NCBI RefSeq assembly: GCF_021222645.1
Contig: NZ_CP089520.1
Span: forward strand, 558,001 to 622,000
Direction: 5' to 3'
DNA from: Candidatus Nanosynbacter sp. HMT-352
Lineage (GTDB): Bacteria; Patescibacteriota; Saccharimonadia; Saccharimonadales; Saccharimonadaceae
Length of the DNA: 64,000 nt
Position numbers and translations under genes: made by a program. Position 1 is the stretch's first letter; every line of letters begins with the position of its first letter. The notes under the pieces are model-generated. The model was not told where the DNA came from, made no database searches, and was given only the letters and a program-made list of their open reading frames with translations. This document shows, in pieces, positions 52,957 through 62,522 of the stretch.

Positions 52957-54042
52957 CTATGATATTTCCTTAAGGATACGATCACGCTGAGCAACACTCT
53001 CCTCTACAACTCCCATATCCGACAAAACTGGTCGGAAATCCATTCCTCGAATCCATACTAGACCATCCGGTAGAGGATTGGTGTTATTATCAATCGCGGG
53101 AATCTCTTCACCATAGCCAAGCTTAACAAACATTTCAGGCATATTAAGACCCGCTTGTGTAAAGAATTCATGAGTCGTAAAGAATCGGCCAATATTAATT
53201 TCTGTTGGATTTGGTACACCATTTTTGTCGTAAGCCATATCCACACCAAATAGACCATCTGGTCTGCTATCAACAGCCAGCACAGCCCTACGAGCAATAT
53301 CATCAAGTTCAGCATCCGAGTAAGTTAATCCCGTTCCAGTAGCACCAGTAACACCTGATGGAGAAATTTTTGACAACTCCCAATATAAGCGCTTGCGTCC
53401 CTGGGCAACAACTAACTCGCCATCTTTCCATAACGACATCCAAGTAACCGTCTCTGGTTCAAGCAATTCTGATACTGTAAAATTACCAGACCAAGAGCCA
53501 TTTTTCTCTTGGAAATCTAACCAGTTCTTAGCAGTCTTAACATCGTGAACTGGAAGAGATCCACGACCACCGGCTCCTGATATTGCGCGAATCCACATAG
53601 ACCCACCCATCTCCTCTAATAGAGCATCTAAATCAGTATCCTTACCTTCAATTAGTTTAGTCTTAGGAACTTTAATGCCGGCCTTCTCCCATAGTTTAAA
53701 CGACTCAAACTTATCTTGAAGGATTTTAACGGTTTCTTTGGCTGGAAAGAATGTTTTGGCTTTAATTTTCTCTCGATTCTCGCTCAAAAACCCAACCTCA
53801 ACATCGTTTTGGGCGTGTACAAACTCAATATTTTCCTTCTCTATAATGTAATTCAAAAAATCAATGTACTTTGGGTCGTTTGCCAACGGTGCTAGATATT
53901 TAGCATCAACTTCAGCACGCTGTAAATAATATTTATCAGCATCTGTGCCAACAATGTAATATTCTTCATCTGCAGCCCTAAGAGATCGAATAAAGTTTGC
54001 AGAAGGCGATCCACCAGCGCCTGTTACTAAAATTCTTTTCAT
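52957..54042 (-). CDS. ATP-grasp family protein
   Basis: This 361-residue protein has an N-terminal Rossmann-like domain (RILVTGAGGSPSANFI) and an ATP-grasp domain: DKFESFKLWEKAGIKVPKT, the flexible loop ISGAGGRGS and the metal/ATP site VDMAYDKNGVPNPTEINIG. ATP-grasp enzymes join a carboxylate to an amine through an acyl phosphate. Beside an aminotransferase and an oxidoreductase for nucleotide sugars, it may attach an amino acid or similar group to an amino sugar, but this is inference. Confidence 0.85.
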   Translation of the reverse strand: MKRILVTGAGGSPSANFIRSLRAADEEYYIVGTDADKYYLQRAEVDAKYLAPLANDPKYIDFLNYIIEKENIEFVHAQNDVEVGFLSENREKIKAKTFFPAKETVKILQDKFESFKLWEKAGIKVPKTKLIEGKDTDLDALLEEMGGSMWIRAISGAGGRGSLPVHDVKTAKNWLDFQEKNGSWSGNFTVSELLEPETVTWMSLWKDGELVVAQGRKRLYWELSKISPSGVTGATGTGLTYSDAELDDIARRAVLAVDSRPDGLFGVDMAYDKNGVPNPTEINIGRFFTTHEFFTQAGLNMPEMFVKLGYGEEIPAIDNNTNPLPDGLVWIRGMDFRPVLSDMGVVEESVAQRDRILKEIS

Positions 54043-54051
54043 ATTATCCTC

Positions 54052-55047
54052 CTATTTAACGTCAAAAGGCGCAACAGCCTCTAATGATATTTTTAACGCT
54101 TCGCGCGCATCTACCGGATCAACAATTGATGCCGTCCTGCCCATAGATTTAGCCATAAAAGCTTTCAATTCAGCAGCTAAAGGCTCTTCAAAATCAACTT
54201 TTATTACACGCTTTTCTGGATCACCAACCTGCAAAACAAATTCAGTAAATCCATCTTTCTGAATCTCTTTCATATTATGTTTATAATATGTAAGTTCCTG
54301 TGTTATATAATTAGCCTCTAGATAGCCTAACGATCCAGTCAGTGCAATGGTACGAATTTTTACTGGAGTCAGCCAATTAGCCTGAATAAATCCTGATGCT
54401 CTACCATAATCCATTAATATTTCTGCTGAATCAATTTTTTTACTATGACGAGTACGCGATCCGTGGCTATGAATAGCTTTAGGTTTTTGTCCTAATAGAT
54501 AATTAACTATATCGACGTCATGAACTGCAAGGTCAATAATTACATCCGTTTTTGGCTCAACAGCAGGAAAACCACCAACACGCTTACATACTACCGAGGT
54601 TATATCACCTATAGCATTATCATCGATCATCTGCTTCAGTTTCTTAATGACTGGATTAAACCTCTCTATATGACCAACTGTAAACGTAACTTTATTTTTC
54701 TCAGCACAAGCAATTAGTTTATCAGCCTCTTCCACCGAAGATGCAATTGGTTTTTCAAGCATACAATTAATACCTCGAGACATCACCTCAGTTGCAACTT
54801 CAAGATGAAATGGAGTAGGCACAACCACAGACACGGCATCTGGATGAACTTTCTCAAGCATTTCCTTGTAATCAGTAAAGAATTTTGTCTTGTATTCGTC
54901 AGCCAACGATTTTGCGGCTGGATTAACGTCTGCTATTGCCACTAGTTCAGATTCTGGAAGCATGAAATAATTACGCACATGATTGCGCCCCATATTTCCA
55001 GTACCAATGACAGCAACCCTTATTTTACCTTCTTTATTATTAGTCAT
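54052..55047 (-). CDS. Gfo/Idh/MocA-family oxidoreductase
   Basis: This 331-residue NAD(P)-dependent dehydrogenase has the N-terminal VAVIGTGNMGRNHVRNY, the catalytic-region EKPIASSVEEA, and the C-terminal DVIIDLAVHDVDIVNYL with the conserved His-Asp. It overlaps the aminotransferase gene by 8 nt. Paired Gfo/Idh and DegT enzymes (WbpB/WbpE type) oxidise C3 of a UDP-sugar and then aminate it, giving a 3-amino sugar; that is the leading hypothesis here. Confidence 0.9.
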   Translation of the reverse strand: MTNNKEGKIRVAVIGTGNMGRNHVRNYFMLPESELVAIADVNPAAKSLADEYKTKFFTDYKEMLEKVHPDAVSVVVPTPFHLEVATEVMSRGINCMLEKPIASSVEEADKLIACAEKNKVTFTVGHIERFNPVIKKLKQMIDDNAIGDITSVVCKRVGGFPAVEPKTDVIIDLAVHDVDIVNYLLGQKPKAIHSHGSRTRHSKKIDSAEILMDYGRASGFIQANWLTPVKIRTIALTGSLGYLEANYITQELTYYKHNMKEIQKDGFTEFVLQVGDPEKRVIKVDFEEPLAAELKAFMAKSMGRTASIVDPVDAREALKISLEAVAPFDVK

Positions 55048-56134
55048 TTACGGCTTCCTTAATTGCATTAGCAATTACTTCAATATCAGCATCTGTAACT
55101 TTTGGATGAACAGGTAAAGATACAACTCTTGCAGCCAAATCTTCGGCAACAGGAAAATCTCCCACTTTATATCCAAGTTTTGAAATATGTGGATATACGT
55201 GCAACGGTTTTGGATAATAAACTCCAGCACCAACTCCTTTTTCTCTTAATTTAGCTATAAAATCATCTCTTCGTATACTCTTATCTAGTAAAATAGTATA
55301 TTGGTGATATACGTGATTTCTGTTGCTTGCAATCTTCGGTAAGACTATCTCTTCAATTCCAGCCAACGCTTCATTTAACATATTAGCGTTATGTTGTCGC
55401 CTATTCGTAAAGTCTTCTACTTTCTTTAATTGCTCAACGGCGATAGCACCGTGCAAGTCTGACATACGATAGTTATATCCTAAATCAGCGTACTCGTAAG
55501 ATGAAGTCATTCCGTGCTGCCTGAATGAGCGAATAGCAGCCGCAGCATCATCACTATTAGTGGTAACAACGCCACCTTCACCACACATAATATTCTTTGT
55601 AGCATACAGTGAAAAACATCCAAAATCACCCAAGGCACCAGTTTTCACGCCGTCATATTCTGCGCCAATTGCCTGACATGCATCTTCAATAATTTTGAGT
55701 TCGTGCTTATCTGCAATTTCTCGCAACTCCTTCCAGTCGCAAGGTTGACCATACAAATCAACTGGAATTATAGCCTTAGTCTTATCTGTAATGGCTGCTT
55801 CTATTTTTGAAACATCGATATTAAATGTTTCCTCATCTATGTCTACAAGAACTGGTCGAGCGCCCAACATTAGTATAGGGTTGATCGTAGCAATAAAGCT
55901 ATATGGCGTAGTGATAACTTCATCGCCTTCACCAACTCCTGCAGCATATAAAGCACAGTGAATAGCAGCTGTACCGCTATTCACAGCTAAAGCATGTTTC
56001 ACTCCACAATATTTAGCCCAATTTTCTTCAAGCTCAGCGACTTTTGGGCCCTGAGCCAGCATACCTGACTCTATAACTTCATTTACCGCCCGACGCTCCT
56101 CTTCCTCTATAACGGGTGATGCGATGTTTATCAT
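55040..56134 (-). CDS. DegT/DnrJ/EryC1/StrS-family sugar aminotransferase
   Basis: This 364-residue PLP-dependent aminotransferase has AVNSGTAAIHCALYAAG, VITTPYSFIATINP, IIEDACQAIGAEYDG and the PLP-lysine region LYATKNIMCGEGG, with a conserved C-terminal VSLPVHPKVTDADIE. It transfers an amino group from glutamate to a keto sugar nucleotide. AAGGAGG and a TGCTATAAT promoter (hexamer 56170-56175) give it a ~28-nt leader at the head of the operon aminotransferase-oxidoreductase-ATP-grasp-epimerase-HAD. Confidence 0.93.
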   Translation of the reverse strand: MINIASPVIEEEERRAVNEVIESGMLAQGPKVAELEENWAKYCGVKHALAVNSGTAAIHCALYAAGVGEGDEVITTPYSFIATINPILMLGARPVLVDIDEETFNIDVSKIEAAITDKTKAIIPVDLYGQPCDWKELREIADKHELKIIEDACQAIGAEYDGVKTGALGDFGCFSLYATKNIMCGEGGVVTTNSDDAAAAIRSFRQHGMTSSYEYADLGYNYRMSDLHGAIAVEQLKKVEDFTNRRQHNANMLNEALAGIEEIVLPKIASNRNHVYHQYTILLDKSIRRDDFIAKLREKGVGAGVYYPKPLHVYPHISKLGYKVGDFPVAEDLAARVVSLPVHPKVTDADIEVIANAIKEAVND

Positions 56135-56169
56135 TACGTAGCCTCCTTACATTCTTACCATCTTTAACA

Positions 56170-56178
56170 ATTATAGCA
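56170..56178 (-). promoter_or_regulatory. Extended -10 of the DegT-Gfo/Idh operon
   Basis: TGCTATAAT on the minus strand predicts start near 56163. The leader holds AAGGAGG 7 nt before the ATG. Confidence 0.6.
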
Positions 56179-56271
56179 CATCACTCATTTTTTATTTTTC
56201 GTTTTTTAGACTTGTTCTCAAAAAAACACAATCTTTATACTTGCTATTTTTACTGTATACTAATAAATGTT

Positions 56272-58275
56272 ATGCAAGTTCTACGTTCTATTTTTACAAA
56301 ATTAAAAGATGATTCGTATAAAAAATGGGTTTTCCCGTCTACTATTATCTTTTGTCTAATTTTTGCGACAGGATTTAAAATATCTGGATCTTCATTTGGC
56401 TTATATTATGACTCTTTCCTTAATGGTAAATCATCTAATCTCATATCAGGCGAAGCTCGACCTATTCGCAGCGACGAGTGGCTAGTTGTTACACAATTTA
56501 CAATCGCACAAAAAGAAGCTGGATATCCATTAATAAACAAGAACTTTGGAAATTCTGGCAAGAATATGAGCCTTGTATCTGATGCACCATACAAAGAATG
56601 GTCAACAATATTCCGACCTCAAAATCTTGCCTTTTTAATAATTCCTTTCGAGTTTGCTTTTGCCTTTAAGTGGTGGCTATTACTAGCATCATTACTATTA
56701 AGTATATACTTTCTATCGTTAAAATTTCTTCCCAATAAATACGTGCTGTCGGGGTCTATCGCTATCATAGGCTCTTTTGCCCCTTTTATATTCTGGTGGT
56801 ACCAAACCATTACTATAATGAGTATCGTCTGGGGAATTGTCATACTGCTATTAATAATGAAATTAATAGAAAATAAATCTTTGTCTTTTTTAAAGAGATA
56901 TAAACATGGTGATATAATATCGAAACTCATATTATCACTTTTATTAACCTATTCAATGGTAAGCTTCGCCCTACTGTTATATCCAGCCTTTCAAGTGCCT
57001 GTTGTCATCACCGTATTTCTAGTAGCGATTGGCTATTATATAAATACTTGGAAAAAAGCACCCAAAAAAGTACGAAAAATACTATATGTAAATACGGCAT
57101 TCATAGTAGGATCTACTCTAGCAGTGATCGGCATAGTTGGTATATTTTTAATCACCAGAATAGATGCTGTACAAGCCATTTCCGGTACAGATTATCCCGG
57201 GGCACGATTCGTAAATTCGGGAACTCCATCACAGGCTGATCTAATCGGTCTCACTGGCTATAGCCAATACCGGCTTATGGATGACACATCCATTTCATCG
57301 ATAGATCCAAGTAAAGGATCCATTAATCAAAGTGAAATGTCTGCATTTATCATCACGCCTTTTGCATTTATCATTCCTATACTGTTTATTTTATATAGCA
57401 AATGGCGTAAAAATAAAACTATAGATTGGGTTGGAGTTGCTATTTTTGTTTCCTGCTTAATATTCATATCTCATTTATTTATTCCAGGATTCTCTTCAAT
57501 AGCAAAACCTTTCATGATGCATCTTGTACCGATAACAAGATTGCAGCTTGGATTAGGTTTTATAGGAATCTTTTCATTAATATACACGCTTGCCAATACT
57601 ATAAAATTTTCATCACAATATCGCTATTTACCATATCTATATTCAACTATAGTGATTATCATTTATGTCTGTACCATCGTGTATGTCGTAAAGTTCAATC
57701 GTAACTTTGCCGGGGATCTTCGCGTATTATTACTAGCCGCAATAAGCCTTTCTAGTGGGCTAGCCCTTATATTTATAAAAAAGGAAAAACTCGGACTGTT
57801 AGTGCTCTCTTCTTTATGTATTATGTCGACAATAACTGTGCAGCCGTTATATAGAGGTCTAGGAAGCGGGTATAACGATAATATTATAACCAAAAAGATT
57901 ATCTCTACCTCGTCTAGTGACGACACATGGGGATTGTCCGGCACAAGCGTACTAGAAAATTTCCCTCAAATGGCAAATAGGAAATCAATTACGGGGGTCA
58001 ATACTTACCCTGATAAAGATTTCTGGTCAAAAGTGTCAAAAGATAGGACAATTTATAACAGGTATGCACATATACTTCTATCTGACACCATAGACAAAGA
58101 TCTCGTACTTAGTCAGCCGGATGTATTTATTGCAAAATTGAGTTGTAGCAATCATATAGGAAAATCCGTTACTCATGTGTTATCTACGACGCCACTACAG
58201 CTACCTTGTTACGAACTAATCGATAAAGTCACTGTACATAATGGAGATATTTTATTCTATAAAAGAACTTTTTAA
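56272..58275 (+). CDS. Large polytopic membrane protein, GT-C-like
   Basis: This 667-residue protein starts at ATG 56272 (MQVLRSIFTKL); an in-frame upstream ATG at 56116 lies in antisense to the aminotransferase gene and is rejected. It has about 12-13 hydrophobic segments. A conserved-looking first extracellular loop (GEARPIRSDEWLV, about residues 58-70) carries acidic residues, as in GT-C glycosyltransferases that use polyprenyl-linked sugars. A soluble C-terminal ~120 residues holds two cysteines. TATACT (56256-56261) predicts a ~4-nt leader. A GT-C transferase role is inferred from topology and context. Confidence 0.6.
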   Translation: MQVLRSIFTKLKDDSYKKWVFPSTIIFCLIFATGFKISGSSFGLYYDSFLNGKSSNLISGEARPIRSDEWLVVTQFTIAQKEAGYPLINKNFGNSGKNMSLVSDAPYKEWSTIFRPQNLAFLIIPFEFAFAFKWWLLLASLLLSIYFLSLKFLPNKYVLSGSIAIIGSFAPFIFWWYQTITIMSIVWGIVILLLIMKLIENKSLSFLKRYKHGDIISKLILSLLLTYSMVSFALLLYPAFQVPVVITVFLVAIGYYINTWKKAPKKVRKILYVNTAFIVGSTLAVIGIVGIFLITRIDAVQAISGTDYPGARFVNSGTPSQADLIGLTGYSQYRLMDDTSISSIDPSKGSINQSEMSAFIITPFAFIIPILFILYSKWRKNKTIDWVGVAIFVSCLIFISHLFIPGFSSIAKPFMMHLVPITRLQLGLGFIGIFSLIYTLANTIKFSSQYRYLPYLYSTIVIIIYVCTIVYVVKFNRNFAGDLRVLLLAAISLSSGLALIFIKKEKLGLLVLSSLCIMSTITVQPLYRGLGSGYNDNIITKKIISTSSSDDTWGLSGTSVLENFPQMANRKSITGVNTYPDKDFWSKVSKDRTIYNRYAHILLSDTIDKDLVLSQPDVFIAKLSCSNHIGKSVTHVLSTTPLQLPCYELIDKVTVHNGDILFYKRTF

Positions 58276-58328
58276 AGCTTTACCGTTTTATCTATATCTG
58301 CTATAGTAGTATTAATTAGGTAACAATT

Positions 58329-58919
58329 ATGAAAATACAGAAAAAACAAAATAAAAAAATAAAAGTGTTGATTTTAATAGCTGTCATACTGCTGTCTTTA
58401 GTAGGTTACGGTTTGGTTTCTTATAAGTTTAAGCTCTGGCCTTTTACTCAAAGCCAATTTAGCGCAGCCACCGAGGAGCAAAAAAACGCTGGTCAAGACA
58501 TAAAAAAAAGATCATTAGATGAGGTGTCTAATAAATCAAGAAAAGAGCCATCAGATCAAAAATCTAAAACATTACAAGGAAGTGATCCTTCACCAGAACC
58601 AACTCCGTCATCCAACGGCAAAAAACCAACAGTTGGAGTAAGTATAACAGCTACAACGGTCGATAAAGAATCAAATACTCTTTATATCCGTAGTTTGATC
58701 CAAACTATATCACCAAGCGGAAGATGTACGTTATCAATGCACAATACTAGCGGACAAACATACTTCAATAGCGTAGAGCTGCAAGCTGGACCAAGTACGT
58801 CTAGCTGTAAAGGATTTAACATTCCATTGTCTCAGCTATCACCTGGAAAATGGACAATAAATATTCATTACGAAGACAACAACGTGACTGGAGATACTGA
58901 AGGAGAAATAACTATATGA
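58329..58919 (+). CDS. Membrane-anchored protein with extracellular Ig-like domain
   Basis: This 196-residue protein is not a family I recognise. It has a strongly basic N-terminus, a single membrane helix (about residues 12-30), a Ser/Lys/Pro-rich linker (about residues 50-95, ending DPSPEPTPSSNGKKPT) and a beta-rich C-terminal domain with two cysteines that could form a disulfide. Its stop overlaps the start of the secreted repeat protein at 58916 (ATGA), so the two are probably made together and may interact at the cell surface. Confidence 0.6.
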   Translation: MKIQKKQNKKIKVLILIAVILLSLVGYGLVSYKFKLWPFTQSQFSAATEEQKNAGQDIKKRSLDEVSNKSRKEPSDQKSKTLQGSDPSPEPTPSSNGKKPTVGVSITATTVDKESNTLYIRSLIQTISPSGRCTLSMHNTSGQTYFNSVELQAGPSTSSCKGFNIPLSQLSPGKWTINIHYEDNNVTGDTEGEITI

Positions 58920-60613
58920 AGAAATTAATATTAAAATTAGGCATACTTACGTCAATATGCTTAGGAGCGATATTATCTTCTACGCCAGCATCTGCGGTAT
59001 TAAATGATTTTGACCCAAGCAATATTATGGATGACGCCGTAGCAACAAATTACGGATCTATGAGTGCAGACCAAATTCAGTCATTTTTAAATAGTAAAGT
59101 TCCCCAATGTGATACAAACGGCGCAAAGCCAGCCAGTGAGTTTGGAAGACCCGATATGACTCGCGCTCAGTATGCCACATCGAAAGGATGGCATAGTCCT
59201 CCATACACATGCCTCCGTGATTATAAAACAAAAGACGGGAGAAGCGCCGCTCAATTAATCTTTGATATCTCTCAAAAATATCATGTAAACCCACAGCTTT
59301 TAATAGTTTTACTCCAAAAAGAACAAGCCCTAGTTACTGACACGTGGCCAACTCGTGGGCAATTCAAAAGCGCAACTGGCTATGGATGTCCAGACACCGC
59401 CGAGTGTGATAGTAAATATTTTGGCCTAGAAAACCAGCTAGAATGGGCAGCGAAACACTTTCACTACATAATAACACGCAATCCTAATTGGTATTCACCA
59501 TATACAACAGGCGTAAATTTCGTTCGATGGAGTCCGAATGTTGCTTGCGGAGGATCTAATATAAATATTCAGAATTGGACAACCGCCGCTCTTTATAGTT
59601 ATACACCATATCAACCAAATGCCGCTGCTATGTCATCTGGGTATGGCGTAGGTGATGGGTGTAGCGCCTATGGTAATCGTAACTTTTATAATTACTTTAC
59701 GGACTGGTTTGGAGATACCAGATCAAGCAGTTCGTTCTCTTGCAAAAACGGACAGAATATACCTAACGTAGAAACTGGTGCTAGAATTATACCGACTAGA
59801 ATAAATGGGAATAATGACACATTAACCATATCCGTACCTAATAATACTAGCAGTAAATGTGCCGAAATGCATACATGGGCCAATAGTAACTTACAGACAT
59901 GGTCTCAACATACAGCGACAAACTCATACACCTTCAATCAGCAGTACAGTAAGGTTATATCAAGGAAGGTTAATAGCAAAAATACCGTATTAACAAAGGT
60001 TGACTACAATGGAACTGCAAGTGGTAGAGTTGAGTTTCATACGTGGACTCAAGATGGATTGCGTTGGCTAGCTCACACTGCAACATCTGCCGGACCTATT
60101 GATCCGCTATTTTCTGAAGTTATAACAGCAGATACTGATGGCGATGGTAATGACGAATATTATCTGATTAATTATGAGCAGACTAATTCCGGCATGATTG
60201 AAGTGCATGGTTGGAATAATAATGGAACTAGTTGGTTTAGACACACAGCAACAAGCCACCCTTCAGCTAGCATGAATACAGGAAGAGTTATTGCGGCAGA
60301 TCTTGATGGAGATAAAAAAGATGAATTCATATATGTTAAATACGACAATACTACGAGCGGTCTTATCGAATTTCACGTGTGGGATTCTTCATTAAAAAAC
60401 TGGGTACGTCACACCGCAAGTAATTACCCAGAGTCTGGCTATGTAATAGGGTCAAATGACATAGTAGTAGCCGATTTGCAAGGAAGAGGAAAAGACACTA
60501 TCTATTATGTCAAATACAGAGGTACAACCAATAATACTGTCGAAGTACATGGATGGGGCGACGGTCAACAATCATGGGCTAGCCACATATCTACATCATC
60601 AGGAATATACTAA
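58916..60613 (+). CDS. Secreted protein with N-terminal hydrolase-like domain and repeated propeller-type C-terminal region
   Basis: This 565-residue protein has a signal peptide (MKKLILKLG...SASA, cleavage about residue 27). The N-terminal domain (about residues 30-260) includes an all-helical segment YHVNPQLLIVLLQKEQALV that looks like a lysozyme/transglycosylase-type helix with a candidate acid, plus several cysteines. The rest is five copies of a ~55-60-residue unit marked by [VI]E-x-H-x-W ... W-x2-HTAT, interspersed with DTDGDGNDE and DLDGDKKDE acidic calcium-loop-like segments (FG-GAP/VCBS style). It probably binds or degrades a surface polymer (inference). Confidence 0.7.
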   Translation: MKKLILKLGILTSICLGAILSSTPASAVLNDFDPSNIMDDAVATNYGSMSADQIQSFLNSKVPQCDTNGAKPASEFGRPDMTRAQYATSKGWHSPPYTCLRDYKTKDGRSAAQLIFDISQKYHVNPQLLIVLLQKEQALVTDTWPTRGQFKSATGYGCPDTAECDSKYFGLENQLEWAAKHFHYIITRNPNWYSPYTTGVNFVRWSPNVACGGSNINIQNWTTAALYSYTPYQPNAAAMSSGYGVGDGCSAYGNRNFYNYFTDWFGDTRSSSSFSCKNGQNIPNVETGARIIPTRINGNNDTLTISVPNNTSSKCAEMHTWANSNLQTWSQHTATNSYTFNQQYSKVISRKVNSKNTVLTKVDYNGTASGRVEFHTWTQDGLRWLAHTATSAGPIDPLFSEVITADTDGDGNDEYYLINYEQTNSGMIEVHGWNNNGTSWFRHTATSHPSASMNTGRVIAADLDGDKKDEFIYVKYDNTTSGLIEFHVWDSSLKNWVRHTASNYPESGYVIGSNDIVVADLQGRGKDTIYYVKYRGTTNNTVEVHGWGDGQQSWASHISTSSGIY

Positions 60614-60650
60614 GTATAATAACTCATACATCTTTACATCGTAAATAATA

Positions 60651-60692
60651 TAAATAACCGCGGCAGTACAACTTACTATCGCGGTTATTTAT
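60651..60692. terminator. Bidirectional terminator between convergent genes
   Basis: AAATAACCGCG (60652-60662) and CGCGGTTATTT (60680-60690) pair perfectly around a 17-nt loop, with AT-rich flanks on both sides. Confidence 0.75.
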
Positions 60693-60707
60693 AATTAATA
60701 GTTAACG

Positions 60708-62516
60708 TTATTCGGGCAACCTATAGCCCGGACCAAATTGCTCAAAATTATCATTATAGAATGGATCCCTCTTCAAGTATTCACCCCATCTCTTACGCAT
60801 CTCTTTTTGGGCACTCTCTAGTTCGCTAGTATCTCTCTCGCTCGTGTTTATGCGACCAACACTCTTAGACTCATAATGGAATAACTCCGCGTATGGAGTG
60901 TAGACATTATAATAGCCTTCTTTGCGTAATTTAAGGTTAAGATCTACATCGTTATACGTTATACGAAGTTTATTATCAAACCCACCCACCTTATTGAACT
61001 TATCACGACTAATCATACAACAAGCACCAGTTACTGCCGATACATTACGAATATTGGCGGTATAAATATACGTAAATATATCTGTGCGCTCATCCTGACC
61101 ATAAAACGGATGGAATGCGATATCTCTTTCAGATAAGACTATTCCAGCATGCTGTATTGTCTTATCCTCAAATATAAGCTTAGGTCCAACCATCCCTATT
61201 TCTGGACGCTGAGCATGCTCAAGCAATGACTGGATCCAGTCGTGAGTAATAACCTCCGTGTCATTATTAAGGAATAGCAGATATTCTCCACTAGAATTAT
61301 TTGCACCATAGTTACATGCATCTGAAAAATTGAATTTCTTCTTGTATTTAATAACATGCACATTGTCATTATTATCTATTAATTTTTCATAAAAATCATT
61401 TACTCGAGAATCTGTAGATCCCGTATCTACAATTATTATTTCAAAATATGGATACGAAGTATTTTCAATAATTGAATCTATGCATTTTTTTATATATCTA
61501 AAATTATCCTTGGTCGGTATGATAATTGACACCAACGGATTTGTCGGGATTACATATTTTTTACGCCAAAATCCTAATGCAACATGAGAATCTATATAAG
61601 CATTCTCTCTTCTTTGCCTCACACTACTACGAAGGACATTCTTTTGATTTATATAAGCATATGGTTTACTATCAGCATTCATAGCAGTAGACGTCTCAGA
61701 TTTACGCCAATGATATAAAATTTTCGGAATATGATAAATATTATTAGTTTTAGTAGAAATCTTCAAAAATAAATCCCAATCTTGCGCGCCATGTGTGCCG
61801 ACGGTAAATCCATTAACACCTCTAATTATACCTGCTTTTATGGTAGCAAAATGCGTTACCATGTTGCATGAATTCATAAAATCAGGACTCCAGTCGGGTT
61901 TAAAAAATGGTTCTATATGAATACCGTCACTATCGATCTTGTCTTCATCCGTATAAATAAGATCTACATCAGGATTTTTATTTATAACATCAACCACTTC
62001 AAACAAGGCGTTGGGAGGTAAAATGTCATCATGATCGAGTAATGATATATAGTCACCCTTAGCCATCGAAAGAGCTGTATTAGATGACTTTGATATATGA
62101 CCATTTTCTTTACGAAATGTAGCCTTAATATTATTATACTTTTCTACATATTCATTTATAACACTCTTTGTTTGATCGCTAGTAGAATTATCATCAGAAA
62201 TACACAACTCCCAGTTGTCATAACTCTGAGATAGGACAGAGTCAATACAGCTACGCAGATATACTGGATTTGTATTATATGTCGGCAACAAAATACTAAT
62301 CAATGGACGTTGCTTAAATTCCTTGGAACATTTTCTTTGTAACTTAAGTTGCTCATCGGTGACTTTATGCTTATCAAACCATTCAATATAATCTTCATAT
62401 CGTTTCTTATTAATAAATCTACGGTCACGAAACAACCTTACTTGTTCACTACCGTATGACGGATGTAATGCTGCTCTAATAACAAATTTAGTACTCTTTA
62501 TAATCTTATTTTTCAT
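60708..62516 (-). CDS. Two-domain GT2 glycosyltransferase
   Basis: This 602-residue protein has two GT-A domains. The first (about residues 75-290) has ISILLPTYNTNPVYLRSCI and LLDHDDILPP. The second (about residues 330-560) has VSIIIPTKDNFRYIKKCI, LFLNNDTEVI and GACCMISRDKFNKVGGFD. Such tandem GT2 proteins (rhamnan/O-antigen type) add rhamnose or galactose units. dTDP-rhamnose genes nearby suggest rhamnosyl transfer (inference). It lies 6 nt after the ABC exporter ATPase gene, an arrangement common in ABC-dependent polysaccharide loci. Confidence 0.9.
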   Translation of the reverse strand: MKNKIIKSTKFVIRAALHPSYGSEQVRLFRDRRFINKKRYEDYIEWFDKHKVTDEQLKLQRKCSKEFKQRPLISILLPTYNTNPVYLRSCIDSVLSQSYDNWELCISDDNSTSDQTKSVINEYVEKYNNIKATFRKENGHISKSSNTALSMAKGDYISLLDHDDILPPNALFEVVDVINKNPDVDLIYTDEDKIDSDGIHIEPFFKPDWSPDFMNSCNMVTHFATIKAGIIRGVNGFTVGTHGAQDWDLFLKISTKTNNIYHIPKILYHWRKSETSTAMNADSKPYAYINQKNVLRSSVRQRRENAYIDSHVALGFWRKKYVIPTNPLVSIIIPTKDNFRYIKKCIDSIIENTSYPYFEIIIVDTGSTDSRVNDFYEKLIDNNDNVHVIKYKKKFNFSDACNYGANNSSGEYLLFLNNDTEVITHDWIQSLLEHAQRPEIGMVGPKLIFEDKTIQHAGIVLSERDIAFHPFYGQDERTDIFTYIYTANIRNVSAVTGACCMISRDKFNKVGGFDNKLRITYNDVDLNLKLRKEGYYNVYTPYAELFHYESKSVGRINTSERDTSELESAQKEMRKRWGEYLKRDPFYNDNFEQFGPGYRLPE

Positions 62517-62522
62517 CTGATT

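Noticed and set aside
56116..56271. N-terminal extension of the large membrane protein from 56116
   Set aside because: It starts antisense to the aminotransferase gene and crosses its promoter; a TATACT box just upstream of 56272 supports the shorter form.
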